From: Rhodobacter huangdaonensis
GTDB taxonomy: Bacteria > Pseudomonadota > Alphaproteobacteria > Rhodobacterales > Rhodobacteraceae
Assembly: GCF_004022465.1 (NCBI RefSeq)
Contig: NZ_SAVA01000001.1
Coordinates: forward strand, 186,001-250,000
Length of the DNA: 64,000 nucleotides
Direction: 5' to 3'
The position numbers were made by a program, and so were the translations under genes. How positions within the stretch are numbered: the stretch's first letter is position 1; each line of letters starts with the position of its first letter. The notes under the pieces are model-generated. The model saw only the letters and a program-made list of their open reading frames with translations. It did not search any database and was not told the origin of the DNA. Of this stretch, positions 17,408 to 26,037 are shown in pieces.

Positions 17408-18990
17408 CGCTGCACCTCCAGCCCCGGCGCGGCATCGAGCAGGCTGCGCGTATAGGCCTCGCGCGGGGCGCGGAACACCTGTTCGACGGAACCGAGTTCG
17501 ACCACACGCCCCTTCTGCATCACCGCGATCCGGTCGCAGATCTTGCCCGCGACGCGCAGGTCGTGGGTGACGAACAGCAAGGTCAGCCCGAGGCGCTGCT
17601 TCAGATCCTCGAGCAGATCGAGAACCTGCGCCTGCACCGAGACATCGAGCGCCGAGACCGCCTCGTCGGCGACGATGATCTCGGGTTCGAGGGCGAGCGC
17701 CCGGGCGATGCCGATGCGCTGGCGCTGACCGCCCGAAAACTCGTGCGGGAAACGCTCCATCGCCGAGGGCTTCAGCCCGACGAGGTCCAGCAGTTCGCGC
17801 GCCCGCGCCTCGGCCTCGGCGCGGGGGCGGCCGTGGGCGATGGGGCCCTCGGTCAGGATCCGGCCGATGCGCGCGCGCGGGTTGAGCGAGGCATAGGGAT
17901 CCTGAAAGATCATCTGGATGCGCTTGCGATGTGCGCGCAGCGCCGCGCCCCGCAGATGCGAGATGTCCTTGCCGTCCATCTCGATCGTGCCGGAATCGGG
18001 TGTGACCAGCTGCACGATGGCGCGCCCGAGCGTCGACTTGCCCGAACCGGATTCGCCCACGATCCCCAGCGTCTCGCCCCGCATCAGATCGAGCGTGACG
18101 TGATCCGAGGCCTTCACCACCCGCGCCCCGGTGCGGAATTCCTTGACCAGATCGCGCACCCGCAGCAGCGGCACCTCGCGCGCCGGTTCGTCGCGGAACT
18201 CGACCGTCGGGATCGCCGCGATCAGCCGGCGGGTATAGGGATGATCGGGCGCCTTCAGCACCTTTTCGGCCGGGCCCTGCTCGACCAGCTCGCCCAGCTC
18301 GATCACCGCGACGTCATCGGCGATCTCGGACACGACGCCGAAATCATGGGTGACGAACATCACCGCCATCCCGTGACGGGTCTGCAAGTCCTTGATCAGA
18401 CGCAGGATCTGCGCCTGCGTGGTGACATCGAGCGCGGTCGTCGGCTCGTCCGCGATCAGCACCCGCGGCTCCAGCGCCAATGCCATCGCGATCACCACGC
18501 GCTGCCGCTGCCCGCCCGAGAGCTGGAACGGATAGGCGAAGCGGGCGCGCTCGGGGTCGGGGATGCCGACCTCGCGCAGCAGCTGCAACGCCCGCGCCGC
18601 GCGTTCGGACGGCGTGAGGCGGCCGTGGGCCTCGAACACCTCGGCGATCTGCGCGCCGATCCGCATCAGCGGGTTCAGCGCGGTCATCGGCTCCTGGAAG
18701 ATCATCGCGATGCCCTGGCCGCGCAACTCCTGATACTGCGCCTCGCTCAGGTGGGTGATGTCGCGGCCGCCGAACAGGATGCGGCCGGCGCCGACGCTGA
18801 CGCCCTTCGGCAACAGCCCCATGACCGCATTCGCCGACATCGACTTGCCGGAACCGGATTCGCCCACGATGCACAGCGTGCGCCCGGGCCACAGCTGCAA
18901 CGAGACGTCGCGGATCGCGTGCGGACGGTCGGCGCCCTCGGGCAGATCGACGGTCAGATGTTCGATGCTCAGGGTGGGTTCGATGTCCAT
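17404..18990 (-). CDS. Fused double ATPase of a peptide-type ABC transporter (DppD-DppF fusion)
   Basis: 528 residues with two complete ATPase domains in one chain. The first has Walker A GESGSGKSM (about residue 42), signature LSGGQRQR and IADEPTTALD; the second has Walker A GESGSGKST (about residue 318), signature FSGGQRQR and VADEAVSALD. The other peptide-type system in this window uses two separate genes instead. Operon order is binding protein, permease, permease, fused ATPase, oxidase, deacetylase. Confidence 0.93.
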   Translation of the reverse strand: MDIEPTLSIEHLTVDLPEGADRPHAIRDVSLQLWPGRTLCIVGESGSGKSMSANAVMGLLPKGVSVGAGRILFGGRDITHLSEAQYQELRGQGIAMIFQEPMTALNPLMRIGAQIAEVFEAHGRLTPSERAARALQLLREVGIPDPERARFAYPFQLSGGQRQRVVIAMALALEPRVLIADEPTTALDVTTQAQILRLIKDLQTRHGMAVMFVTHDFGVVSEIADDVAVIELGELVEQGPAEKVLKAPDHPYTRRLIAAIPTVEFRDEPAREVPLLRVRDLVKEFRTGARVVKASDHVTLDLMRGETLGIVGESGSGKSTLGRAIVQLVTPDSGTIEMDGKDISHLRGAALRAHRKRIQMIFQDPYASLNPRARIGRILTEGPIAHGRPRAEAEARARELLDLVGLKPSAMERFPHEFSGGQRQRIGIARALALEPEIIVADEAVSALDVSVQAQVLDLLEDLKQRLGLTLLFVTHDLRVAGKICDRIAVMQKGRVVELGSVEQVFRAPREAYTRSLLDAAPGLEVQR

Positions 18991-18991
18991 C

Positions 18992-19831
18992 TCAGCTCCT
19001 CCGGCGCGACAGGCGCGGGTTCAGCGCATCGTTCAGGCTTTCGCCGATCAGGTTCAGCGCCAGCACCGTCAGCACGATCGCCACGCCCGGAAACAGCGAC
19101 AGCCACCACGCCTGACGGATCACCGTGCGCGCCGCGCCGATCATGTAACCCCAGCTCATCAGGTTCGGGTCGCCAAGGCCCAGAAACGACAACGAGCTTT
19201 CGAGCAAGATCGCCGAGGCCACCATCAGCGAGGCCATCACGATGATCGGCGAGACCGCGTTGGGCAGGATCTGACGCAAGATGATCGCCGGCGTCGACAG
19301 GCCCTGCAAGATCGCCGCCTCGATATATTCGCGCTGGCGCAGCGACATCACCTCGCCGCGCACCAGCCGCGCCACCGGCGGCCAGGACACGATGCCGATG
19401 GCAAGCGTGATCGACACCACCGAGGGCTGGAAGATCGCCACGATCACGATGGCGAGGGCGAAGCTCGGCACGGTCTGGAAGAACTCGGTCACGCGCATCA
19501 GCAGATCGTCGATGCGGCCGCCGAAATAGCCCGCGAGCGCGCCGACCGGGATGCCGATCAGCAGCGCGGCAAGCGTCGAGACCAGCCCCACCAGCAGCGA
19601 CACCCGCCCGCCATAGGCCAGCCCCGCCGCCACGCTGCGCCCGACCGTATCGGTGCCGAGCGGGAATTTCATCCCCTCGAACGGCGGCACGAAGGGACGC
19701 GCCACCATCTTCCACGGATTGCCCGGAAACAGCAGCGGCGCCAGCAGCGCGACCGCCACGATCAGCGCCAGCAACACCAGCCCGATGATTCCGCCCTTGT
19801 TGGCGCGGAAACGATGCCAGAAATCTTTCAT
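18992..19831 (-). CDS. Peptide-type ABC transporter permease (DppC-like)
   Basis: 279 residues starting MKDFWHRFRANKGG. An in-frame GTG at 19843 exists, but GAGG inside that GTGAGG lies six bases before the ATG at 19831 and looks like its ribosome site, overlapping the stop of the upstream permease. Family hallmark GTDTVGRSVAAGLAYGGRVS, about six helices, EAA loop around LRQILPNAVSPIIVMA. Confidence 0.92.
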   Translation of the reverse strand: MKDFWHRFRANKGGIIGLVLLALIVAVALLAPLLFPGNPWKMVARPFVPPFEGMKFPLGTDTVGRSVAAGLAYGGRVSLLVGLVSTLAALLIGIPVGALAGYFGGRIDDLLMRVTEFFQTVPSFALAIVIVAIFQPSVVSITLAIGIVSWPPVARLVRGEVMSLRQREYIEAAILQGLSTPAIILRQILPNAVSPIIVMASLMVASAILLESSLSFLGLGDPNLMSWGYMIGAARTVIRQAWWLSLFPGVAIVLTVLALNLIGESLNDALNPRLSRRRS

Positions 19832-19839
19832 CGCAAACC

Positions 19840-20832
19840 TCACTGCGCGCGGATGCGGGGATCGACGATCCCGTAGATCAGATCGGTGATCAGGTTGAAC
19901 ACGATCACCATCGCCGCCGAGACGAAGAACACCCCGAGCAGCACGTTGTAATCGCGCTGTGTCAGCGCCTCGAACATCAGCCGGCCGATGCCGGGCCAGG
20001 CGAAGACGGTCTCGGTCAGCACGGCGCCGCCGACCAGCTGGCCGGCCTGCAACCCCGCCAGCGTCACGATCGGCAACAGCGCGTTGCGCAGGATGTGGCG
20101 CCGCTCGATCAGGCCCGGGGACAGGCCCTTGGCGCGCGCGGTCTTGACGAAATCGAGCTGCGCCACCTCGAGCATCGAGGCCCGGGTCATGCGCGAATAG
20201 ACCGCCATGAAGAACAGGCCGAGCGACAGCGCCGGCAGCGCCAGATGCTGCGCGATGTCGAGCGCGCGGCGCATCCCGGTGAAGCCCGATCCGACGGTTT
20301 CATAGCCGAACGGCGGCAGCCAGCCGAGCACCACCGAAAACAGCAGCACCCCCATCAGCGCCGCCCAGAACAGCGGCGTGGCGTAGAACAGCAGCGCCAC
20401 CGTGGAGATCAGCGTGTCGGACCACTTGCCCACCCGCGACGCCGCCAGCACCCCCGCCGCGACACCGAGGATCAGCGACACCGCGAAGGCCGAGCCGGTC
20501 AGCAACAGCGTCGCCGGAAGCCGGTCCATCAGCAGATCGAACACCGGCATCTGCTGGCGATAGGAGAAGCCGAGATCGAGGTGCAGCACATCCCAGACGT
20601 ATTTCCCAAGCTGCAGGTAAAGCGGCTGGTCAAGGCCGAACTTCTCGCGCAGCTGCGCAAGGAACACGTCGTCGGTCGCCCCGGCCTCGCCCGCCATCAC
20701 CACCGCCGGATCGCCCGGCGCGGCATGGATCAGCAGGAAATTCAGCACCAGAATGGCCAGCAGCACCACGGCGGCCTTGGCCAGCCGGGCGGCAATACGG
20801 GTAGCGATCTTCATGAATGTCGTTCCGCGCAT
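19840..20832 (-). CDS. Peptide-type ABC transporter permease (DppB-like)
   Basis: About 330 residues. The first helix is LAKAAVVLLAILVLNFLLIHAAPGDP and the EAA loop is around ERRHILRNALLPIVTLAG. Two starts are possible: 20832 (GGGGA five bases upstream) or 20814 (weaker GGAA). A GC hairpin (20839-20865) separates it from the binding-protein gene, as in the other peptide-type operon. Confidence 0.91.
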   Translation of the reverse strand: MRGTTFMKIATRIAARLAKAAVVLLAILVLNFLLIHAAPGDPAVVMAGEAGATDDVFLAQLREKFGLDQPLYLQLGKYVWDVLHLDLGFSYRQQMPVFDLLMDRLPATLLLTGSAFAVSLILGVAAGVLAASRVGKWSDTLISTVALLFYATPLFWAALMGVLLFSVVLGWLPPFGYETVGSGFTGMRRALDIAQHLALPALSLGLFFMAVYSRMTRASMLEVAQLDFVKTARAKGLSPGLIERRHILRNALLPIVTLAGLQAGQLVGGAVLTETVFAWPGIGRLMFEALTQRDYNVLLGVFFVSAAMVIVFNLITDLIYGIVDPRIRAQ

Positions 20833-20838
20833 GAAAGT

Positions 20839-20865
20839 CCCCGGCGCGCTTGCCGCGCACCGGGG
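20839..20865 (-). terminator. Intercistronic GC hairpin after the second binding-protein gene
   Basis: CCCCGG-c-GCGC-ttgcc-GCGC-a-CCGGGG: a 6-bp stem, one mismatch, then a 4-bp stem and a 5-base loop. It sits in the 40-base gap between the binding-protein stop and the permease start, the same location as the hairpin at 8795-8813. Likely an mRNA-stabilising or attenuating element. Confidence 0.55.
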
Positions 20866-20872
20866 AACGGGG

Positions 20873-22420
20873 TCACTTCTGGATCCAGGCGTTCTTGAAC
20901 CCGTCGTTCAGGCCGATGCCCGTGGTGACGAGATCCTTGACCGAGCAGCGGCTGATCGTCGGCATGCCCATGTCGAGAAGCCAGGCGTTCGGCACGTCGT
21001 CGACGAGGATCTTCTGCACCGCGTCATAGGCGGCCTTGCGTTCGGCCGGATCGACGGTGCCCGCGCCCTTGTCGAACAGCGCGTCGACCCTCGGGTTCGA
21101 ATAGCCCTCGACGTTGTTCCAGGGCGAGCCCTTCTTGATGTTGCCCGACACATAGCTGCGCGACACGCCAAGCGCCGGATCGCCATACTGATACAGATAG
21201 GTCGTCGACAGATCGAAATCCCAGTCCGACAGATGCTGGTTCCAGCCCGCGACATCGGTCGAGACGATCTCGACCTTGACCCCCACATCGGCGAGGTTCT
21301 GCTTGATGACCTCGGCGAGGCGCATCCAGGTCTCGCCATAGGGCATCGGGACAAGTTTCAGCACCTCGCCCTTGTAGCCCGAGGCCTTGACCAGTTCCTT
21401 CGCCTTCTTCGGATCGTAGGGCCAGGGCTTCAGATCGGTGTCGTTGTAGCGGGTGGAGCCGGCGAAGGGCCCGTTCGGGATCTGCCCGAGGCCGTTGAAC
21501 AGCGAATCGCGGATGAACTCGCGGTCGAGCGCATACAGGATCGCCTGACGGAATTCCTTGCTCGCGGTCGGGCCCTGACGGTTGTTCAGCCACACCCAGG
21601 ACTGCGGGCCGAAGAACTCCCAGCCGGACTGGGTGATGCAGGTATCGGGCAGCGCCTTCACCCGGTCGATGTCGAAATTCTCGATCGAGCCGGCGGGCAG
21701 GATGTCGACCTGCCCGGTCTCGTAGGCCACCGCGCGCGAGGCGGCATCGGGGATCACGTGCCAGTAAACCTCGTCGAGGTAGGGCTTGCCCTGATCCCAG
21801 TAGTCGGGGTTCTTCACCAGCTTGATATACGACCCCTTCACCCATTCGGCGAACTTGAACGGACCGGTGCCGATGGGGGTGTTGTTCGCCGGGTTGGTGG
21901 CGAAATCGGTGCCTTCGTAGATGTGCTTCGGCACGATCGGCATCGAGCCGACCTCGAAGCTGTTCAGGAACGGACCGAAGGGCGATTTCAGGCGGAACAC
22001 CACGGTGTCGGCGTCGGGCGCGGTGATGCTTTCGACATGATCGAGAACGGCACGGAACCGCGGGTGGGTCTTGCGCAGGAACACATCGGCGCTGAACACC
22101 ACGTCATCGGCCGAGAACGGCTGACCGTCGTGCCACTTCACCCCGTTCTGGAGGTGGAAGGTATAGGTCAGACCGTCGGCCGAGACCTCCCAGCTTTTCG
22201 CCAGCGAGGGCATCGGGTTCAGCCTGGTGTCGTAGCGCAGCAGCCCTTCGTAGATGTTGCCCGCGACCTGCTGGGCCGGGGCGTTCTGCACGAGGCCGAG
22301 CATCAGGCTCGGTGGTTCGGGCTGGATGACGACATTCGCCCGCCCGCCCGCGACCGGATCAGCCAGCGATGGCGCCACGGCCAGGAAACTCGCGACGACG
22401 GCCGCCAGAATGCGCTTCAT
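20873..22420 (-). CDS. Peptide-type ABC transporter substrate-binding protein
   Basis: 515 residues starting MKRILAAVVASFLAVAPSLA, a clean signal peptide; AGGGAG lies 8 bases upstream, which favours this start over the in-frame one at 22447. SBP_bac_5 family motifs: YTFHLQNGVKWHDGQPFSADD, FRQAILYALDRE. First gene of the operon running to 14974. The downstream deacetylase and hydroxy-acid oxidase suggest the ligand is an acylated or hydroxylated amine/amino acid rather than a simple peptide, but this is inference. Confidence 0.92.
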   Translation of the reverse strand: MKRILAAVVASFLAVAPSLADPVAGGRANVVIQPEPPSLMLGLVQNAPAQQVAGNIYEGLLRYDTRLNPMPSLAKSWEVSADGLTYTFHLQNGVKWHDGQPFSADDVVFSADVFLRKTHPRFRAVLDHVESITAPDADTVVFRLKSPFGPFLNSFEVGSMPIVPKHIYEGTDFATNPANNTPIGTGPFKFAEWVKGSYIKLVKNPDYWDQGKPYLDEVYWHVIPDAASRAVAYETGQVDILPAGSIENFDIDRVKALPDTCITQSGWEFFGPQSWVWLNNRQGPTASKEFRQAILYALDREFIRDSLFNGLGQIPNGPFAGSTRYNDTDLKPWPYDPKKAKELVKASGYKGEVLKLVPMPYGETWMRLAEVIKQNLADVGVKVEIVSTDVAGWNQHLSDWDFDLSTTYLYQYGDPALGVSRSYVSGNIKKGSPWNNVEGYSNPRVDALFDKGAGTVDPAERKAAYDAVQKILVDDVPNAWLLDMGMPTISRCSVKDLVTTGIGLNDGFKNAWIQK

Positions 22421-22528
22421 GAAAATTCTCCCTTGTCGTTTGGACATATTCTTGTGCCTTCATGGCGCGAAGTCGCCCCCGCGCCCGAGGATGGAGAAAT
22501 CATTCGGCCATCGCCGTCAGCGGCGCAA

Positions 22529-22543
22529 ATAGGCCTGAGCTAT
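22529..22543 (-). promoter_or_regulatory. LysR-type operator candidate (site 3)
   Basis: ATAG-gcctgag-CTAT, the same core as sites 1 and 2, 109 bases upstream of the second peptide-type binding-protein gene. The extended form CAAATAGG-N5-GCTAT is shared with site 2. Confidence 0.6.
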
Positions 22544-22568
22544 CGCTGCGATAAGCGAGACGCCCCCG

Positions 22569-24128
22569 TCACCGAAGCGTCATGTCGAGCCCCTGCCCCG
22601 CAAGCCGCCTTTGCCATGTGCACGGAGATGTCTCGGGGAAATCCGTGCGCTGATGCACGCCCCGGCTTTCCGTCCTGGCAAGGGCGGCGCTGGCGCCTGT
22701 GCGGGCGTGGAACAGCATGCCCGACAGTTCCCGCGCAAAAAGCGCGCTGCGCGCGTCGCCGGCGCCCGGGGCGGCCTGCAGCTCATCTTCGAGTTCGGCG
22801 GTGAGCGCCAGAGTCTCGTTGAGTGTCCGGGCGCGGCGAAAGCCATTGCGGCGGATCGGCAGGACCTCGGCCTGAAGCGCCTGCAGCAGCGGCCGCACCG
22901 CCGCGATCCGGCGCCCGGGCACGGGCTCCCTTGCCCGCTCCCCGCGCCCCGGCGCGCCCTCGCGGGCCGAGCGCGCAGCCGCCAGCCCCGCCCATCTGCC
23001 GGAGGCAAGCGTCCAGGCCGCGTTGATCGCGCCCGCCCCCGAGGAAGCGCCGACCAGCATCTCGCGCGAAGCGGCATCGCCCGCCACCCACAGACCGGGC
23101 ACCGACGAGGCACAGTCCGCGGTGACGACAATGCCGCCGGAGCCGCGCACCGAGCCTTCGAACATCGGCTCGACCTCGAACTTCTGGGTGAACGGGTCCA
23201 CACCAAGCCGGTCGAACTGGGTGAAAAGATTGGGTTGCCCGGCGCGCAGGAACGGGCGGTTCGCCTCCGGCACCTGGGTGAACTGGCAAAAGACCGGTTC
23301 GTGCCCGAAGAGAGGGGCCGCCGCGGTGCCGATGACGCCATAGGGCGAGGACCAGCCCAGATGCACCTGATGCCCGGCCGCATCGAAGAACGCCGCCTGC
23401 AGCAGATAGCCGTTCTTGTCGACCGACCCGCCTTTCGGCACGATGCCGTAATAGTTCGAGAATTCCATCCCCGACCACTCGGCGCCAAGCTCGGCCGCCA
23501 TCAGCAGCGCATCGCCGGTATTGACGCTCGAACCGATGCAGCCGCTGCGCAGCGCCGAACCGCCGGCCGCCATCACCACGGCACGGGCGTCGATCCGCCA
23601 GCGCTGGTCCTTCTGCCGCAACACCCCCTCGGCACCGGCGCAGCGCCCTGCGGCATCCCGAAGCAGTGAAAGTGCCGGCGCATGATCGAGGATGGTGACC
23701 CCCGCCCGGTGCACGAGCCGGCGCATCTCGCGCAGATAGACCGGCCCCTGCACCACCACCTGCCCGCCGCGCCCGCTGCGATAGGTCGGATCGCCGATAT
23801 AGCCGCGGCTCTCGGCAAAGCCCGGCCAGCTTGCCCATGTCTCCGCAAGAACGCGCTCCATCCACGTCTCTTCGGCAAGCCCGCAGGCATCGACGGCCTT
23901 CGCCGCCATCGCTGCCGCGCGCCCTTCCGGCGCCACCCACCAGTGGCCGATGGTCGCCGCGGCGCCAACGCCGGAGGCCCCGCACCAGCCCTTGTCCACC
24001 AAGATCACCTCGGCCCCGGCCGCGCGGGCGGCGAGGGCGGCCCAGGTGCCGGCCGGGCCGCCACCGATCACGAGGACATCGGTCGCAAGATGCAGCTCCG
24101 CGCCGAAATGCCCGGTTCCGTCAGCCAT
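22569..24128 (-). CDS. FAD-dependent oxidoreductase of the fumarate reductase/AprA type
   Basis: 519 residues starting MADGTGHFGAELHLATDVLV; AAGGAGG lies 7 bases before the ATG. The N-terminal dinucleotide site is VLVIGGGPAGTWAALAARAAG, followed by the substrate/cap domain. Near the end of the FAD domain is GLWVAGDAASREMLVGASSGAGA. A helical C-terminal region of about 100 residues follows, as in adenylylsulfate reductase AprA and the SdhA/FrdA group. The start overlaps the end of the two-cluster ferredoxin gene by eight bases, so the pair probably makes an AprAB-like complex. Last gene of the SsuABC-type operon. Substrate unknown. Confidence 0.87.
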   Translation of the reverse strand: MADGTGHFGAELHLATDVLVIGGGPAGTWAALAARAAGAEVILVDKGWCGASGVGAAATIGHWWVAPEGRAAAMAAKAVDACGLAEETWMERVLAETWASWPGFAESRGYIGDPTYRSGRGGQVVVQGPVYLREMRRLVHRAGVTILDHAPALSLLRDAAGRCAGAEGVLRQKDQRWRIDARAVVMAAGGSALRSGCIGSSVNTGDALLMAAELGAEWSGMEFSNYYGIVPKGGSVDKNGYLLQAAFFDAAGHQVHLGWSSPYGVIGTAAAPLFGHEPVFCQFTQVPEANRPFLRAGQPNLFTQFDRLGVDPFTQKFEVEPMFEGSVRGSGGIVVTADCASSVPGLWVAGDAASREMLVGASSGAGAINAAWTLASGRWAGLAAARSAREGAPGRGERAREPVPGRRIAAVRPLLQALQAEVLPIRRNGFRRARTLNETLALTAELEDELQAAPGAGDARSALFARELSGMLFHARTGASAALARTESRGVHQRTDFPETSPCTWQRRLAGQGLDMTLR

Positions 24129-24519
24129 GATATGCCTCCTTCCGGGGCTGTGCGCCCGGTTGCGCGCCCGCGGGGGACACCCCGGCGGCGGCCTCCGGCC
24201 GCTGTGAGAGCGCGAGCGCCTCGTCGAAACTTCGGGGCGGACGGCGGCCCTTGCCCCAGCCAAGCCGCGCCCGATAGCTGCCGAGAAGCTGACGCTCCGC
24301 AAGCTCCGCTTCCGCCGGCGTCGGTGCCGGCCGGCGTTCGGCCGCCACATAGAGCGCATCGGTCGGGCAATGCGCCTCGCACAGGAAGCAGGTCTGGCAA
24401 TCCTCCTTGCGGGCGATCACCGGCAGCCCGTCTTCGGCCCGGTCGAACACATCCATCGGGCAGACCTTGAAGCACAGGTCGCAGCGCACGCAGCGGTCGG
24501 GGGAAACAAGCTCGATCAT
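24121..24519 (-). CDS. 2[4Fe-4S] ferredoxin-like protein
   Basis: 132 residues. Two CxxCxxCxxxCP motifs in the first 55 residues (CVRCDLCFKVCP and CQTCFLCEAHCP) should bind two [4Fe-4S] clusters. A tail of about 75 residues rich in Ala/Pro/Arg follows, which may dock the flavoprotein, as in AprB. The start overlaps the stop of the SsuB-type ATPase gene (ATGA). It probably carries electrons to or from the flavoprotein at 22569-24128. Confidence 0.88.
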   Translation of the reverse strand: MIELVSPDRCVRCDLCFKVCPMDVFDRAEDGLPVIARKEDCQTCFLCEAHCPTDALYVAAERRPAPTPAEAELAERQLLGSYRARLGWGKGRRPPRSFDEALALSQRPEAAAGVSPAGAQPGAQPRKEAYHG

Positions 24520-25289
24520 GCCACGACCTCCGCCGGCGTATCGGCCAGCGCCGCCAGAAGATGGCCGCGCAACTGCGAGAATGCCTCGGTGTCGCGGCTG
24601 CGTGGCCGCGGCAGGACGACCTCGACCACCTCGTGGACATGGCCGGGGCCGGGCCGCATGACGACCACCCGATCCGCCAGATAGAGCGCCTCCTCGATGT
24701 CATGGGTGACGATCAGGATCGAGACCTGATGCGCGCGCCAGATCTTCAGCAGCTCCTCCTGCATCCGGGCTCGCAGGATCGAATCGAGCGCCCCGAACGG
24801 CTCGTCCATCAGCACGAGATCGGTTTCCACCGCCAGCGCCCGGGCGATCGCGGCGCGCTGCGCCATGCCGCCCGAAAGCTGCCGCGGATAGCTTTCCGCA
24901 AAGGCGTCGAGCCCGACGAGGGCGATATAGCGCGCCGCCCGCGCCTGCCGCTCGGCCGCGGTCATGGCGAGCGGTTCGAGCGCAAGCTCGACATTACCGC
25001 GTACCGTGAGCCAGGGCAGCAGGCGGTGGTCCTGAAACACCACCGTGCTGCCCTGCCCGGCCGTGGTCACCGGCACGCCCGCAATCGCGAGCGCGCCGCT
25101 GTCCGGGGTTTCAAGCCCGGCGATGCAGCGCAGCAAGGTCGACTTGCCGCAGCCGGATGCGCCGATCACGGCGATGATCTCGTTGCGCCGCAGCTCCAGT
25201 CCGACGTCCGCGAGCGCGCGGAAGGGCACGCCGTTCACGGGGAAGGACTTGGAGAGGCCGGAAACGGTGAGAAGGGAGGAGGAGCTCAT
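24516..25289 (-). CDS. SsuB/TauB-type ABC transporter ATP-binding protein
   Basis: 257 residues with Walker A GASGCGKST, signature LSGGMAQRA, Walker B LMDEPFGALD and H-loop VTHDIEEAL: the nitrate/sulfonate/taurine subfamily pattern. It energises the two permeases at 25291-26037 and 26030-26893. One base separates it from the upstream permease gene. Confidence 0.92.
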   Translation of the reverse strand: MSSSSLLTVSGLSKSFPVNGVPFRALADVGLELRRNEIIAVIGASGCGKSTLLRCIAGLETPDSGALAIAGVPVTTAGQGSTVVFQDHRLLPWLTVRGNVELALEPLAMTAAERQARAARYIALVGLDAFAESYPRQLSGGMAQRAAIARALAVETDLVLMDEPFGALDSILRARMQEELLKIWRAHQVSILIVTHDIEEALYLADRVVVMRPGPGHVHEVVEVVLPRPRSRDTEAFSQLRGHLLAALADTPAEVVA

Positions 25290-25290
25290 G

Positions 25291-26037
25291 TCAGGTAGCC
25301 TTATCGAGATGACGGATCAGACGGGTGCCGAGCGCGTGGAGCGCGACACCAATCAGGGCGAGCGCGAGCACCCCCACGAGGGTGATATCCATGCGGAACT
25401 GCTCGCGCCCGCTGGCGATATAGGCGCCAAGGCCGCGGCCGTTGCCGATCGCGTATTCCGCGCCCACGGTTCCGATCCAGGCCGAGATCAGCGCGATCTG
25501 CACGCCCACGGCGATCGCCGGCAGCGCCGAGGGCAGATAGAGCGCGGTGATCCGCCGCCGCGGCGACAGGCCGAGCACCCGCACCAGCTCGACGAGCCCC
25601 GCCGGCGTGGCGCGCACCCCCTGCTGCGTCGCCAGCACCAGCGGAAAGAACGTGCCGAGGGCGATGAAGACGAGTTTGGCCGCCTCGCTGGTGCCGAACC
25701 ACGCTGTCAGCAGCGGGATCCAGGCGAAAAGCGCGATCTGGCGCAGGGTGTCGACGCTTGGCGACAGCGCGCGGCCGAGCGGCCGCGACAGGCCAAGGAT
25801 CAGGCCAAGGCTGATCCCGGCGACAGCCCCGAGACTGCCACCAAGGGCGAGCCGCGCCAGACTGGCACCAAGGGCGGCCCAGATCTCGCGCCCGTCCGGG
25901 TCGGTGAAGGGCACTTGCAGAAGTGCTAGGGGCGACACCGCCATCGAACCGCTCAGCAAGTGGTTTTCGAAGGCGAGCGTCCAGGCGGCAAGCGCGGCCG
26001 CGGGAAGCACCAGCCCCTTCCAGGACAGCTCAGCCAT
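25291..26037 (-). CDS. SsuC/TauC-type ABC transporter permease (second)
   Basis: 248 residues starting MAELSWKGLVLPAA; AAGGATGG lies upstream. About six helices, with the EAA-type loop ITALYLPSALPAIAVGVQIA. The start overlaps the stop of the first permease gene by eight bases. SsuABC systems normally have one permease gene used as a homodimer; two different genes here indicate a heterodimeric channel or a duplication. Confidence 0.91.
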   Translation of the reverse strand: MAELSWKGLVLPAAALAAWTLAFENHLLSGSMAVSPLALLQVPFTDPDGREIWAALGASLARLALGGSLGAVAGISLGLILGLSRPLGRALSPSVDTLRQIALFAWIPLLTAWFGTSEAAKLVFIALGTFFPLVLATQQGVRATPAGLVELVRVLGLSPRRRITALYLPSALPAIAVGVQIALISAWIGTVGAEYAIGNGRGLGAYIASGREQFRMDITLVGVLALALIGVALHALGTRLIRHLDKAT

